This document shows, one piece after another, positions 33,154 through 42,432 of a stretch of DNA of 64,000 nt. The notes beneath the pieces are model-generated. The model ran no database searches and was not told the origin of the DNA. It saw only the letters and a program-made list of their open reading frames with translations. Position 1 is the stretch's first letter. Every line of letters starts with the position of its first letter. Position numbers and translations under genes: made by a program. This DNA comes from Streptomyces avidinii (lineage in GTDB: Bacteria; Actinomycetota; Actinomycetes; Streptomycetales; Streptomycetaceae), in contig NZ_BMVL01000013.1 in the NCBI RefSeq assembly GCF_014650695.1, positions 96,720 to 160,719 on the forward strand. Reading direction: 5' to 3'.

Positions 33154-34734
33154 TCAGTCCAGGTAGTCGCGCAGCACCTGGGAGCGGGACGGGTGCCGGA
33201 GCTTCGACATCGTCTTCGACTCGATCTGGCGGATCCGCTCGCGCGTGACCCCGTAGACCTTGCCGATCTCGTCGAGCGTCTTGGGCTGGCCGTCCGTGAG
33301 GCCGAAGCGCATCGAGACCACGCCCGCCTCGCGCTCGCTCAGGGTGTCGAGCACCGAGTGCAGCTGCTCCTGCAGCAGCGTGAAGCTCACCGCGTCGGCC
33401 GGGACGACCGCCTCGGAGTCCTCGATCAGGTCACCGAACTCGCTGTCCCCGTCCTCGCCCAGCGGCGTGTGCAGGGAGATCGGCTCGCGGCCGTACTTCT
33501 GGACCTCGATGACCTTCTCGGGGGTCATGTCGAGTTCCTTGGCCAGCTCCTCCGGGGTGGGCTCGCGGCCCAGGTCCTGGAGCATCTGGCGCTGCACGCG
33601 GGCGAGCTTGTTGATGACCTCGACCATGTGCACCGGGATGCGGATGGTGCGTGCCTGGTCGGCCATGGCGCGCGTGATCGCCTGGCGGATCCACCACGTG
33701 GCATAGGTCGAGAACTTGTAGCCCTTGGTGTAGTCGAACTTCTCGACCGCGCGGATCAGACCCAGGTTGCCCTCCTGGATGAGGTCCAGGAAGAGCATGC
33801 CGCGGCCGGTGTAGCGCTTGGCGAGGGAGACCACGAGGCGGAGGTTGGCCTCCAGCAGGTGGTTCTTCGCGCGGCGGCCGTCCTCGGCGATGATCTCCAG
33901 CTCGCGCTTGAGCTTGGGCGCCAGCTTGTCCGAGTTCGCGAGCTTGTCCTCGGCGAAGAGGCCCGCCTCGATGCGCTTGGCGAGCTCGACCTCCTGCTCG
34001 GCGTTGAGGAGGGGGACCTTGCCGATCTGCTTGAGGTAGTCCTTGACGGGGTCGGCGGTGGCGCCGGCGACCACGACCTGCTGGGCGGGGGCGTCGTCCT
34101 CGTCGTCGGAGATGACGAAGCCCTTGTTCTCCCCGCCCTCCTCCTCTTCCTCGGCCTCGGCCTTGGCGGCGTCGGGACCCTCGTCCGAGGCGTCGTGCTC
34201 GGCGCCCTCGTCCGCGTCCTTCTTGGCGGCGGTCTTCTTGGCCGCCGTCTTCTTCGCCGCGGTCTTCTTGGCGGCGGTCTTCTTGGCCGCCGTCTTCTTC
34301 GCCGCGGTCTTCTTGGCGGCGGGCTCCGTTCCGGGCTCCCCCGCGATCGCGTCCACGGTCTCCGGGTCTGCCGCTGCGGCTGCCGGGGCCGCGGTGGCCG
34401 CGGGCTGCGCTGCCGTCGTCCCGGCCGCGGTCTTCTTGACGGTCTCGGTGGCCGTCCGCTTGGCCGGGCTCTTGGCTGCGACGCTCTTGCGGGTGGTGCG
34501 CTTGGGCGACTCCGCGGCACTGACCATCAGCGTCACACCCTCTTCCTCGAGGATCTGGTTGAGGCTGCGCAGAACATTCTTCCACTGGGTCGCAGGAATC
34601 TGGTCAGCCTCGAAGGCCCGACGCACGTCATCGCCGGCGATCTGCCCCTCGGCCTTGCCCCGCTCGATGAGCGCCATCACAGACTCGGAATCGGCGATCT
34701 CCGGCGGGAGCGTACGGGATGTGCTGGCCGACAC
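33154..34734 (-). CDS. hrdB: RNA polymerase principal sigma factor HrdB
   Basis: A 526-residue group 1 sigma-70 factor directing housekeeping transcription. Region 1.1 is N-terminal (SESVMALIERGKAEGQIAGD). It is followed by an unusual Lys/Ala-rich linker with seven AAKKT-type repeats (residues about 138-172) and an acidic stretch. Regions 1.2-2 begin near DPVKDYLKQIGKVPLL; region 2 includes NLRLVVSLAKRYTGRGM and the -10-recognition FSTYATWWIRQAI. Region 4.2 ends with VTRERIRQIESKTMSKLRHP. GTG 34734 has AGAGG seven bases upstream. Adjacency to whiH matches the Streptomyces arrangement. Confidence 0.97.
   Translation of the reverse strand: MSASTSRTLPPEIADSESVMALIERGKAEGQIAGDDVRRAFEADQIPATQWKNVLRSLNQILEEEGVTLMVSAAESPKRTTRKSVAAKSPAKRTATETVKKTAAGTTAAQPAATAAPAAAAADPETVDAIAGEPGTEPAAKKTAAKKTAAKKTAAKKTAAKKTAAKKTAAKKDADEGAEHDASDEGPDAAKAEAEEEEEGGENKGFVISDDEDDAPAQQVVVAGATADPVKDYLKQIGKVPLLNAEQEVELAKRIEAGLFAEDKLANSDKLAPKLKRELEIIAEDGRRAKNHLLEANLRLVVSLAKRYTGRGMLFLDLIQEGNLGLIRAVEKFDYTKGYKFSTYATWWIRQAITRAMADQARTIRIPVHMVEVINKLARVQRQMLQDLGREPTPEELAKELDMTPEKVIEVQKYGREPISLHTPLGEDGDSEFGDLIEDSEAVVPADAVSFTLLQEQLHSVLDTLSEREAGVVSMRFGLTDGQPKTLDEIGKVYGVTRERIRQIESKTMSKLRHPSRSQVLRDYLD
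34220..34324 (-). repeat. Seven 15-bp tandem repeats inside hrdB, arranged as two identical 45-bp units plus one
   Basis: On the plus strand each unit is TTCTTGGCGGCGGTC or a close variant; the 45 bases 34220-34264 are repeated exactly at 34265-34309, and a final unit ends at 34324. They encode the AAKKT repeats of the HrdB linker. Confidence 0.95.
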
Positions 34735-35041
34735 GAACAACCTCTCGGAACGATGGGAACGGCTTCCGACCCCGGGCCTGGTGGTGCTGGACCGGAGCCG
34801 ACGACCACCGACCGGGGATGGGCCGGCGGCGCGGGCAGGGGCCGGGGAGCTGCACAGCACCCCCAAGGGCTGCTGTCTTCCCTCCCTCGGCCATCACCTC
34901 TTAAGTCATCGCGTGACCTCGCAGAGCGTTACGCCCAATCTTCGTGGCCCGAGTCACACCCCGTGCGCACCCGTGCCGGTCATAGCGTCGCACCCGATGC
35001 CCCGCCGAGGCGGAACCGCCGCGAAAGAGGGCCTCACACAG
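34735..35041 (-). promoter_or_regulatory. hrdB promoter/leader region
   Basis: The 307 bases between the hrdB start and the whiH terminator hold no gene. hrdB promoters must lie here. On the minus strand the segment around 34930-34945 (TTGGGC...TAACGC) is a possible core element, but I cannot fix a transcription start. Confidence 0.4.
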
Positions 35042-35073
35042 GTGTCGCCGGACCCGACCGGGCCCGGCGACAC
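35042..35073 (-). terminator. Terminator of whiH
   Basis: A perfect 10-bp stem, GTGTCGCCGG (35042-35051) with CCGGCGACAC (35064-35073), and a 12-base loop, 35 bases past the whiH stop. Confidence 0.8.
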
Positions 35074-35107
35074 GTCCTGCACCCCCGCGCCCCCGCGCGT
35101 CCGCCCG

Positions 35108-35998
35108 TCAGTGCTCGCGCGGGGCGGGGACCACGCGCTCGACCTCCGGATGAACCGTCAGGAGCTGCCGCATGGCGTTCTCGGCGCCCGTCGCGTCGCC
35201 CGCGGCGAGGGCTTCGACCATCCGCGCGTGGTGCGCGACGCAGGTCTCGCTCGGGCGGTCGCAGGCGGTGATCGGGCTGCCGGAGACCTGGAGGGCGGCG
35301 GAAACGATGCCGGAGAGGTGCTCCAGCATGCGGTTCCCGGCGACCTGGATGAGGAGCGCGTGGAACTCGTGGTCGGCGCGCGCGAAGGTGATCGCGTCCC
35401 CCTGGCCGAGCGCGTGACCCATGATCTCGACCATGTCGGTGAGGCGCTGCTGGATGTCCGGCCGGCCGTGGCCGGCGGCGAGGCGGGCCGCGAGCGGCTC
35501 GATGGTCAAGCGGAGCTCACCGAGCTCCCGGCGCTGGTCGTCGCGCTGGGGGCCGAAGGCGCGCCATTCGATGATGTCGGGGTCGAGCAGGTTCCAGTCG
35601 GCGACGGGGCGGACCCGGGTGCCGACGTTGGGGCGGGCGCTGACGAGGCCCTTGGCCTCCAGGACCCGCAGGGACTCGCGGACGACCGTACGGGAGACCT
35701 CGAATCGCTGGCCGATCTCCTCGGGGACCAGCGGGCGGTCCGCGCCGAGGTCTCCGGAAACGATCATCTGGCCGAGCTGCTGGACGAGTTGGCCGTGCAG
35801 TCCGCGTCCGCGGCTGCCTGCCGCGCGGCGGCCCACGCGGCTCAACTCGATGTCGGCACCGTCCCAGTGGGGTACGCCGACGCGGTCGGACCCGGGGGTC
35901 TCCGCGTAGGGGTAGCGGTCGAGTTCGCCCGGGCCGGCGAGGCCGGAGTCGGCTGCATGGCGGGCGGCGGTCATCATGGTGTGCGCAAGGGTACTCAC
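35108..35998 (-). CDS. whiH: GntR family sporulation regulator WhiH
   Basis: A 296-residue FadR-subfamily regulator. After an N-terminal extension of about 65 residues there is a winged helix-turn-helix (GQMIVSGDLGADRPLVPEEIGQ-like, then SRTVVRESLRVLEAKGLV) and an FCD effector domain with metal-binding-like residues (DHEFHALLIQVAGNRM, AHHARMVEAL). The position next to hrdB and the overall form identify it as WhiH, which is needed for sporulation septation of aerial hyphae and represses its own gene. GTG 35998 is chosen over ATG 35977. The effector is unknown. Confidence 0.9.
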   Translation of the reverse strand: MSTLAHTMMTAARHAADSGLAGPGELDRYPYAETPGSDRVGVPHWDGADIELSRVGRRAAGSRGRGLHGQLVQQLGQMIVSGDLGADRPLVPEEIGQRFEVSRTVVRESLRVLEAKGLVSARPNVGTRVRPVADWNLLDPDIIEWRAFGPQRDDQRRELGELRLTIEPLAARLAAGHGRPDIQQRLTDMVEIMGHALGQGDAITFARADHEFHALLIQVAGNRMLEHLSGIVSAALQVSGSPITACDRPSETCVAHHARMVEALAAGDATGAENAMRQLLTVHPEVERVVPAPREH

Positions 35999-36090
35999 GA
36001 ATCCTTTGTCGGCCGTGCCTCCACGACCCTTGAGGTCTTTGGTGAAAAGCACACGAAAGGGTGATCGGTGCCACCTACGCAATTGACGAC

Positions 36091-36115
36091 TTATCGTAAA
36101 GAATCGGGCCCTTTG
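36091..36115 (-). promoter_or_regulatory. Possible sigma-WhiG-type promoter of whiH
   Basis: On the minus strand CAAA (36115-36112) is followed after 13 bases by TACGATAA (36098-36091), resembling the TAAA/GCCGATAA elements of FliA/WhiG sigma factors. The spacing is about two bases short. whiH is known to depend on WhiG. Confidence 0.35.
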
Positions 36116-36121
36116 TGGGGA

Positions 36122-36155
36122 GTTGCGGTCCGATTGACGTGACACGGACCGCAAC
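36122..36155 (-). terminator. Terminator of the ABC transporter gene
   Basis: A perfect 11-bp stem, GTTGCGGTCCG (36122-36132) with CGGACCGCAAC (36145-36155), and a 12-base loop, just past the ABC gene stop on the minus strand. Confidence 0.85.
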
Positions 36156-36188
36156 GATCCGTCCGGGACTTCTCCCGAACCGGAACGA

Positions 36189-37970
36189 TCACCAACGGAC
36201 CCGGCTGCGCAGTCCGGTGAACCCATAGGCGCACAACAGGACCATCAGCGACAACACGAGCGCGGTCCCGACGGGTTGGGCCATCACCCGCAGGGCGCCC
36301 ACCAGCAGGCGGTCGACCTCCGGCGGCCACTGACCCCAGGTCAGGGCGCGCAGCCGCGACCCGAGCCCGGTCGACGGGTACGCGGACGTGCCCTCCAGTG
36401 CCTTGCGCACCAGCGGAACCACCATCACCGGTACGGCGAGCACCGCGGCCAGTCCGGCGGTGGCGGACCGGAAGACGCCGGAGGCCAGTACGCCGGCCCA
36501 GGCGCAGCCGATGAGCAGCCCGGCCCAACTCGCCGCCGGGGAGAGCCACTCCACCGGAGTGCGCAGCGGGCCTCCACCGAAGACCAGCGCGAGCGCGGCG
36601 GCATCGGCGACCACGGTCAGGGCGCCCAGCAGCAGGGCGAGGGCGGCGCAGACGCCCAGCTTGGCGGTGAGCAGCCCCATCCGGCGGGGCACCGTGCCGC
36701 GGTCGGCGGCGAGTGCGGGGTAGCGGTACTCCTCGCCGAAGGCCAGCGCGCCGAGCAGTCCCGCGCCCAGGGCGGCGGGCGGCAGTGGCAGCAGTTCGGG
36801 CCAGGCGGCGAGCAGCCGGTTCTGCGGGGTCTGCCCGAGCCGGGCCAGTACCAGGGCGGTGAGCACCGAGACCGCGACCACGAGGGCGGCGGTGAGGACG
36901 GGGGTGGCGGTCCCGAACGCCCGGAGCAGCTCGTAGCGCAGGGGCCTCAGCGGGCCGCCCACGCGGCGCACGGCCGAGGCCGGGCGCCCGGAGCGGAGCT
37001 GCCGGGGGTGCTCGTAGCCGGTCTCGGCCGGGGCCGCGCCGGTCTCCGGCGGGGTCCCGACCTCGGTGCGGGCGGCCGGGACCGGCGCCGTCGGGGCACC
37101 GGAGTCGCCCGTCTCGTCGGCGAGCTGGTGGACCAGCACGCCGTGCCGGAACGCCGCCTCGCCGACCTCGGCGCAGTTGCTGCCGTACACCGACAGGCGG
37201 CTACCGCTCTCCGCGACGATCTCCACCGAGCGCCGGGCGGCCCGGGCCTCCCGGCCCAGCACGTCGGCCAGTCGGGCCGCGTGCGGGGTGCGCACGGCGA
37301 CCCGTGGCCGCAGCCGGGTCCGGGCGAACTCGGCCGCGTCCTGGTCGGCGACGAGCCGGCCCGCCTCGATGCTGACGACACGGTCGGCGCTGCGGGCGGC
37401 TTCCTTGGCGTCGTCGGTGGTGAAGAGCACCGCTCCGCCGAGGGAGGCGTGGCCGCGCAGCAGCCCGTGCAGCCAGCCGCGTTCGCGGGGGGAGAGTCCG
37501 GCGCCGGGCTCGTCGAGCAGCAGGGTGCACGGATCGGCGAGCAGCGCCGAGGCCAGTGCGACGCGGCGCTCCATGCCGAGCGAGAGGGAGCCGAGCCGCT
37601 GGTCCCGCAGTCCCCCGATGCCGACGACCTCCAGCATGGTGTCGGCCCGCGAGGCCGGCACCCCGGCGGCGGCGCAGAGCATCCGCAGCTGGTTGCGGAC
37701 GGTCCGCGCGGGGTTGCCGGGGACGTCGCCGAGGAGTACTCCGACCTCACGGCCGGGGTGAGGGATCCGATGCAGCGCACGGCCGCGGAAGTAGGTGACG
37801 CCGCGGCCCGGTTCGAGTTCGAGCATGAGGCGCAGGGCGGTGGTCTTGCCCGATCCCGGCTCGCCGAGCAGGGCGGTCACATGCCCCGGGCGGGCCTCGA
37901 AGGTGAGGTCGTCCACGAGGGGCGGGGCGTCGGGGCGGTTCTTGCTGGTGAGTCCGATGGCCTGGAGCAT
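36189..37970 (-). CDS. ABC transporter, ATPase and membrane domain in one polypeptide
   Basis: A 593-residue fused transporter. The N-terminal ATPase (about 1-225) has Walker A GEPGSGKTTALRL, the signature LSLGMERRVALASA (a degenerate LSGGQ) and Walker B CTLLLDEPGAG. A Pro/Ala-rich linker leads to a membrane domain with about six helices starting near residue 345. The direction is probably export, as for ABC-2-type half transporters; the substrate is unknown. Conserved next to whiH/hrdB in Streptomyces. Monocistronic, with its own terminator. Confidence 0.85.
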   Translation of the reverse strand: MLQAIGLTSKNRPDAPPLVDDLTFEARPGHVTALLGEPGSGKTTALRLMLELEPGRGVTYFRGRALHRIPHPGREVGVLLGDVPGNPARTVRNQLRMLCAAAGVPASRADTMLEVVGIGGLRDQRLGSLSLGMERRVALASALLADPCTLLLDEPGAGLSPRERGWLHGLLRGHASLGGAVLFTTDDAKEAARSADRVVSIEAGRLVADQDAAEFARTRLRPRVAVRTPHAARLADVLGREARAARRSVEIVAESGSRLSVYGSNCAEVGEAAFRHGVLVHQLADETGDSGAPTAPVPAARTEVGTPPETGAAPAETGYEHPRQLRSGRPASAVRRVGGPLRPLRYELLRAFGTATPVLTAALVVAVSVLTALVLARLGQTPQNRLLAAWPELLPLPPAALGAGLLGALAFGEEYRYPALAADRGTVPRRMGLLTAKLGVCAALALLLGALTVVADAAALALVFGGGPLRTPVEWLSPAASWAGLLIGCAWAGVLASGVFRSATAGLAAVLAVPVMVVPLVRKALEGTSAYPSTGLGSRLRALTWGQWPPEVDRLLVGALRVMAQPVGTALVLSLMVLLCAYGFTGLRSRVRW

Positions 37971-38107
37971 CGCTTCTCTCGCGGGGGGTGAGACCGCTCA
38001 GCGGCAGGGTGGGTACCGCAAGCAAGATAACGCGATATGTCCGATTTTCGACGCAACCGGTCCGATGGGCTGCCCATACTTCCGCAGTCGCCGAGTGTGG
38101 CGCGGCG

Positions 38108-38854
38108 TCAGACTTCCGGACGCAGCATCGGAGGGTTGAGGAGGGTGGCCCCGCCCGCGCGGAACAGCTGGGCCGGCCGCCCGCCCTGACGTGTCGTCGT
38201 CCCTCCGGCCGGCACCAGGAACCCGGGGGTGCCGGTGACCTTGCGGTGGAAGTTGCGCGGGTCGAGGGAGACCCCCCACACCGCCTCGTAGACCCGGCGC
38301 AGCTCGCCGACGGTGAACTCCGGCGGGCAGAAGGCGGTGGCAAGGGAGGAGTACTCGATCTTCGAGCGGGCCCGCTCGACACCGTCGGCGAGGATCCGGG
38401 CGTGATCGAAGGCCAGTCCTGCGGAGTCCTCGCCCGTGTCGGCCAGTACCTCGTCGACCGGGGCCCAGCGCGCGCTGTTGGCATCGCCGCCGGCCCGGGG
38501 CGCAGGCAGGTCCGGAGCCAGCACCAGGTGCGCCACGCTGACGACGCGCATCCGCGGATCCCGCTTCGGATCACCGTAGGTGGCCAGCTGTTCGAGGTGC
38601 GCGCCGTTGCCCGCGCCGGGCAGGGCCGGGTCGTGCGCGCACAGGCCGGTCTCCTCGGAGAGCTCCCTGGCGGCGGCCCCCGCCAGGTCCTCGTCCCCGC
38701 GGACGAATCCTCCGGGCAGCGCCCAGCGCCCCTGGAACGGCTGCTCACCTCTCCGGACGACCAGCGCGCACAGCGCGTGGCGCCGCACGGTGAGCACGAC
38801 CAGGTCGACGGTGACGGCAAAGGGCGGATAGGCCGACGGGTCGTAGGGCGACAT
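38108..38854 (-). CDS. Nudix-domain regulator/hydrolase (NrtR-like)
   Basis: A 248-residue protein. The Nudix domain (about 10-145) carries GGFVRGDEDL then AARELSEETG, so the GX5EX7REUXEE catalytic box is intact. The C-terminal part (about 160-245) has SKIEYSSLATAFCPPEFTVGELRRVYEAVWG and NFHRKVTGTPGFLVPAG, the winged-helix seen in NrtR-type NAD-metabolism regulators. It may be an ADP-ribose-sensing repressor, a hydrolase, or both. An inverted repeat directly upstream could be its operator. Confidence 0.82.
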   Translation of the reverse strand: MSPYDPSAYPPFAVTVDLVVLTVRRHALCALVVRRGEQPFQGRWALPGGFVRGDEDLAGAAARELSEETGLCAHDPALPGAGNGAHLEQLATYGDPKRDPRMRVVSVAHLVLAPDLPAPRAGGDANSARWAPVDEVLADTGEDSAGLAFDHARILADGVERARSKIEYSSLATAFCPPEFTVGELRRVYEAVWGVSLDPRNFHRKVTGTPGFLVPAGGTTTRQGGRPAQLFRAGGATLLNPPMLRPEV

Positions 38855-38867
38855 GCGGCGATCATAG

Positions 38868-38882
38868 TCGTCTGCCTGACGA
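38868..38882. promoter_or_regulatory. Inverted repeat upstream of the Nudix gene
   Basis: TCGTC-N5-GACGA lies 14 bases before the start codon, within an AT-richer patch (ATCATAG...GATAAAC). It is a candidate autoregulatory operator. Confidence 0.4.
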
Positions 38883-38974
38883 TAAACAGCGCTTTGGTGA
38901 CCTTGAAGACACTGTCCCGGAGGCAGGAGCGCCTCGGCCGGGCCCCCGCCCCGGCCCGGACGGGGCGAGCGGGC

Positions 38975-40963
38975 TCAGCCTCCCAGTTGGAGCGCATCGG
39001 CCGCCTCCTCCACCATGCCGAGGCCGAGCCGGCTGATCCGGACGGCGAACGGCGCCCCCGCCACGCGCAGGCCCGAGAGCCTGAGCGCACCCAGCGGCGC
39101 CCCGGGGAGAGGGACGAGAGCGACCGTACCCGCGCGGGCGTCCGGGCGGATTCCGGCGAGGGCCGTCAGCGCGTGGACCCCGGCCGCCGCGGCCACGGCC
39201 GCCGGGCGGCAGGCCGCCGGATGCGGCACCGGGGCACTGCCCGCGGTGCGCTGCTCGGCGGCGAACATCTCCGGCAGCCGGTACCCGAAGCTCTCCGCCG
39301 CGTCCAGCAGGCCCTTCAGCAGGCCTGCGGCTTCCTTCTCGAACCCCGCCCCGGCCAGGCCCGCCACGGCCACCGCGCTCTCGTACGCCCGCACGGCTCC
39401 CGAACGGTGGCCGAACGGATTGTGGCCCGGCTCCTTGAGGGCCATGCTCCTCAGTCCCCATCCGGAGTCCATGGCGGGGGCTCCGAGCAACCGGGCCAGC
39501 TGCTCGGCGCGCGTCCGGTCCAGGAGCCCCGGGGCGAGTAGGCCGCCGCCGATCAGTCCGGTGTCGAGCAGGTGGGCGGCGGCCCCGGTGAGCCGCGGCA
39601 GCGGCCGTCCATCGGGGTGCAGGGCCGAAGCCGGCCGGCCGCCGTCCGGACCGTCGATCCAGAACCCGGCCCGGAACCGCTCGCGCAGCGCGGCCGCCCG
39701 CTCCCGCCACTCCTCCGCGCCGGGCCGCCCGCAGGCGGCGAGCAGGTCGGCTCCGAGGACGGCGGCCCGGTGGGCGTGGGCCTGGGTCTCGCAGCGCCGC
39801 GGCCCCGGAGCGGGGTCGGCCAGGAGGCCGTCCTCCCCGAGCGCGCCGCGCAGCCAGTCGAGGCACCGCTCGGCGGCCGGCAAGAGCCGGGCCACTTCCT
39901 CCTCCGGCATGCCCCAGAGCCGGGCCTCGGCCAGCACCGCGGGGAAGGCGAGGGTCGCCTCCGTGCCGGTGCATCCCGGTGGAAGCTGCGCGCCCGCTCC
40001 GCGCAGCGGGCCCGGAATCTTCCCGAGGTCGGGCCCGCGCTCCTCGGTTTGGGTCCGGGCGAGGATGCGCAGGGTGGCCGCCGCGAGACCGGTGCCGAGC
40101 GGCAGTGCCATCCGGGCGGCCCAGAGCGATTCCGCCGGGGCCAGGCCCAGCCGCCACGGAGCACCCGCCGCGGCGAAGGCGTCACCCGGCACCTCGGGAT
40201 CCCTCAGGAGCAGGGCGCCCAGGTCCTCGACGCTGGTGCGGAACCACGCCTCGGCCCTCGGCTCGTCGCCCTCGGCCCGGGCGTCGGCCAACGGGTTCGC
40301 CACCTGTCCGGCGGGGGCCCGCACCACCCGGTGCTGCGTGGTCCGCAGCTCGATGGTGCGGGATTCGCCGGGGGCCAGTTCGAGCTGCCAGCGCAGCAGC
40401 CCCGCCGAGGCCAGCGCGTCGTCGGGCGGCGGCTCGGCGGCGGTCACTGCCTGGGCCTCGCCGGTGCTCCAGCGCAGCCCGGCCGCGTGCACCCCGGCGG
40501 GCAGCTCGGGTCCGGCCCGACCGGCGGCCACCGCGGCGAGTTCCGCCAGGTCGGTGCCGAGCAGCACTTCCACGGGCAGGCGTACCGGCCGGGCCGTGAA
40601 ACTGCGCAGGGTGATCCGCTCGGTGCCGTCCGCGTGCCGGATCCGTTCCACTCCGATGTCGGGGTCGGGACCGGGCTCGGCCCCGGTACGCACGGTCGCG
40701 GTGAAGGCCGCCCGGTCAGCGCCGAGGCTGCGCCCCTGCACCGCGACCGGGTCCCGGCCGCCGACCCGCAGCACGCAGCGGGAGAGCAGCCGGCGCCCGG
40801 ATCGGTAGATCCCCTCGATCCCCCGCCCGGTCAGCTGGCCGTGCTCCGGGGAGATGACCAGGCAGGGCGCGGCGACGCAGATGACGGCTCCGTGCACGGG
40901 CGGCAGTTCGGACCGGCGGGCGGCGGGCACGCCGGCCGGGCGGGTAGGTGCGGGGTGAGACAT
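38975..40963 (-). CDS. Glycogen debranching N-terminal domain protein / amylo-alpha-1,6-glucosidase-like
   Basis: A 662-residue protein. The N-terminal domain (residues about 45-260: LTGRGIEGIYRSGRRLLSRCVLRVGG, then RHADGTERITLRSF) is the glycogen-debranching N-terminal domain. The rest is an alpha/alpha toroid of the GH15/GH63-like type (MDSGWGLRSMALKEPGHNPFGHRSGAVR, FGYRLPEMFAAEQR). The family hydrolyses alpha-1,6 linkages in glycogen or related glucans. No secretion signal is seen. ATG 40963 is chosen because the N-terminal match starts soon after it. Confidence 0.82.
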   Translation of the reverse strand: MSHPAPTRPAGVPAARRSELPPVHGAVICVAAPCLVISPEHGQLTGRGIEGIYRSGRRLLSRCVLRVGGRDPVAVQGRSLGADRAAFTATVRTGAEPGPDPDIGVERIRHADGTERITLRSFTARPVRLPVEVLLGTDLAELAAVAAGRAGPELPAGVHAAGLRWSTGEAQAVTAAEPPPDDALASAGLLRWQLELAPGESRTIELRTTQHRVVRAPAGQVANPLADARAEGDEPRAEAWFRTSVEDLGALLLRDPEVPGDAFAAAGAPWRLGLAPAESLWAARMALPLGTGLAAATLRILARTQTEERGPDLGKIPGPLRGAGAQLPPGCTGTEATLAFPAVLAEARLWGMPEEEVARLLPAAERCLDWLRGALGEDGLLADPAPGPRRCETQAHAHRAAVLGADLLAACGRPGAEEWRERAAALRERFRAGFWIDGPDGGRPASALHPDGRPLPRLTGAAAHLLDTGLIGGGLLAPGLLDRTRAEQLARLLGAPAMDSGWGLRSMALKEPGHNPFGHRSGAVRAYESAVAVAGLAGAGFEKEAAGLLKGLLDAAESFGYRLPEMFAAEQRTAGSAPVPHPAACRPAAVAAAAGVHALTALAGIRPDARAGTVALVPLPGAPLGALRLSGLRVAGAPFAVRISRLGLGMVEEAADALQLGG

Positions 40964-40989
40964 GTGTCGCCTTGTCTGCGCTCCGGTCG

Positions 40990-41039
40990 GTTCAGCTGGG
41001 CGGCGGTGCGGCCGGGCCCCCACCACCCCCCAGCTGAAC
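40990..41039 (-). terminator. Terminator of the DUF4192 gene
   Basis: GTTCAGCTGGG (40990-41000) pairs perfectly with CCCAGCTGAAC (41029-41039); the 28-base interior can pair further through GGTG/CACC. Confidence 0.75.
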
Positions 41040-41166
41040 GCCCCCGACCCCGCCCGGGTCACGGGCCGGGGCGCCGACCGGGCGTGCCGGGGGGCGGGCC
41101 TGCGCCGCCGGGGCGTGCCCGGGGCGCACCGGAGCCGCCGCCCCCGGCCGCCGCACCGGCCGGCGT

Positions 41167-42432
41167 TCACTGCCCGCTCCCCGCTGTGCGGCGCGACCCG
41201 CGGCGCGGGGCCGTCCGGCCCCGTCGGCCCGGAGGGCGGGTACCGGCCGAGGAGCGACCTCGCCGCGGCTCCCGGCGGCGCCGCTCCTCCCGCAGGCACT
41301 CCCGCAGCCCCTCGGGGTCGATTCCCTCGTTGCAGGCGTGGTGGAGCAGCTGGGCGAAGCGGTACTCGGCGTCCGCCTGCAGGGCCAGGCCGAAGGCGAT
41401 CCGGGCAGTCGGCTCGTCCCCCATAGACCAGCAGACCCAGCCGGCGAGGGTGAGCGGGGCCGCGGCGTGCTCCGCGTACGCCCCGACGCAGCGCCGGGCC
41501 AGGGCTCGCCACAGGCGCAGGGCCGGGGCCGCCTCCTCGTCCTCCATCCACTCGGCTGCGATGTCCCGGATCTCGCGGTCCTGGAACCCGAGGATCAGCG
41601 AGGCGGCCTCGTCGTGGCCGAGCAGCGCGTCGTCCCAATCATCGGCGTGTGCCCCGCCCTCGACGGGCGGGGCCAGCGTCATCCGCCGCATCAGGGTCCG
41701 CGCCAGAGCGATGGTCTCGACGCCGACCTCCTCCCGGGTTGCCCCGTCGAGGATCCTCGGCATCAGAGCGGCGGCGGCCCGGTCGAGGGCCCGTTCCGCC
41801 TCGTCGGCCACGGCTCCGCGCAGCGGTGCCAGCCTGCCCTCGATCTCCTTGAGGGAGCCCCGGACCTGGAGCCCGGCGAAGGTGGCCGTCGCGGCCAGTA
41901 CCGAGGTGCCGACGGCGGCCAGCCGGGTGCCCTCGGCCGGGCAGCACCGCTCGTCGGGGCAGACGTAGGACCAGAACCGACCGGCGGACAGGCACAGGGC
42001 CTCCAGCACGGGCACGTCCAGTGCGCCGCAGGCCAGCCGGATCCGCTGGGCGAGCGGCCGCAGGCGGTCCATCACCCGGCGGCCGTTCTCCTCACCGGTC
42101 GGCTCCTGGCAGAGGTAGACGACGATGCCGTCGGGCTTGCCGGCGCGCCGTTCGCTGCCGCGGATCAGGCAGTCGGCGACCTGCCGGGCGGTGTCCTCCC
42201 ATTCTGCGGGGGTGCTCGGGATGCCGACGCGGAGCCGGCCGCCGAAGCGTCCGCCCTCGCCGTGCACGGCGACCATCACGAGGGAGTCGGTCGGGTGGAA
42301 GCCGAGCATGTAGGGCAGCGCGTCGGCCAGTTCGGCCGGGCTGCGCAAGGTGATCTGAGGTCCGGTGGCGGCACCTGCCGGGCTGATGGAGGGCCGGTCG
42401 GAGGGGATGCGTGATTCGTGGTTGTTCGTCAT
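41167..42432 (-). CDS. DUF4192 domain-containing protein
   Basis: A 421-residue protein of the actinobacterial DUF4192 family. Landmarks are LRSPAELADALPYMLGFHPTDSLVMVAV, a cysteine-containing stretch SYVCPDERCCPAEGTRLA, and the C-terminal AFGLALQADAEYRFAQLLHHA. The function is unknown. The last 45 residues are Arg/Gly-rich and could bind nucleic acid. It is divergent from the RecQ-like helicase with about 120 bases between, so the two may be co-regulated. ATG 42432. Confidence 0.82.
   Translation of the reverse strand: MTNNHESRIPSDRPSISPAGAATGPQITLRSPAELADALPYMLGFHPTDSLVMVAVHGEGGRFGGRLRVGIPSTPAEWEDTARQVADCLIRGSERRAGKPDGIVVYLCQEPTGEENGRRVMDRLRPLAQRIRLACGALDVPVLEALCLSAGRFWSYVCPDERCCPAEGTRLAAVGTSVLAATATFAGLQVRGSLKEIEGRLAPLRGAVADEAERALDRAAAALMPRILDGATREEVGVETIALARTLMRRMTLAPPVEGGAHADDWDDALLGHDEAASLILGFQDREIRDIAAEWMEDEEAAPALRLWRALARRCVGAYAEHAAAPLTLAGWVCWSMGDEPTARIAFGLALQADAEYRFAQLLHHACNEGIDPEGLRECLREERRRREPRRGRSSAGTRPPGRRGRTAPRRGSRRTAGSGQ

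Noticed and set aside
34200..34330. Assembly artefact or frameshift in the hrdB repeat
   Set aside because: The frame stays open, all units are multiples of three, and Lys/Ala-rich linkers of this kind are normal in Streptomyces HrdB.
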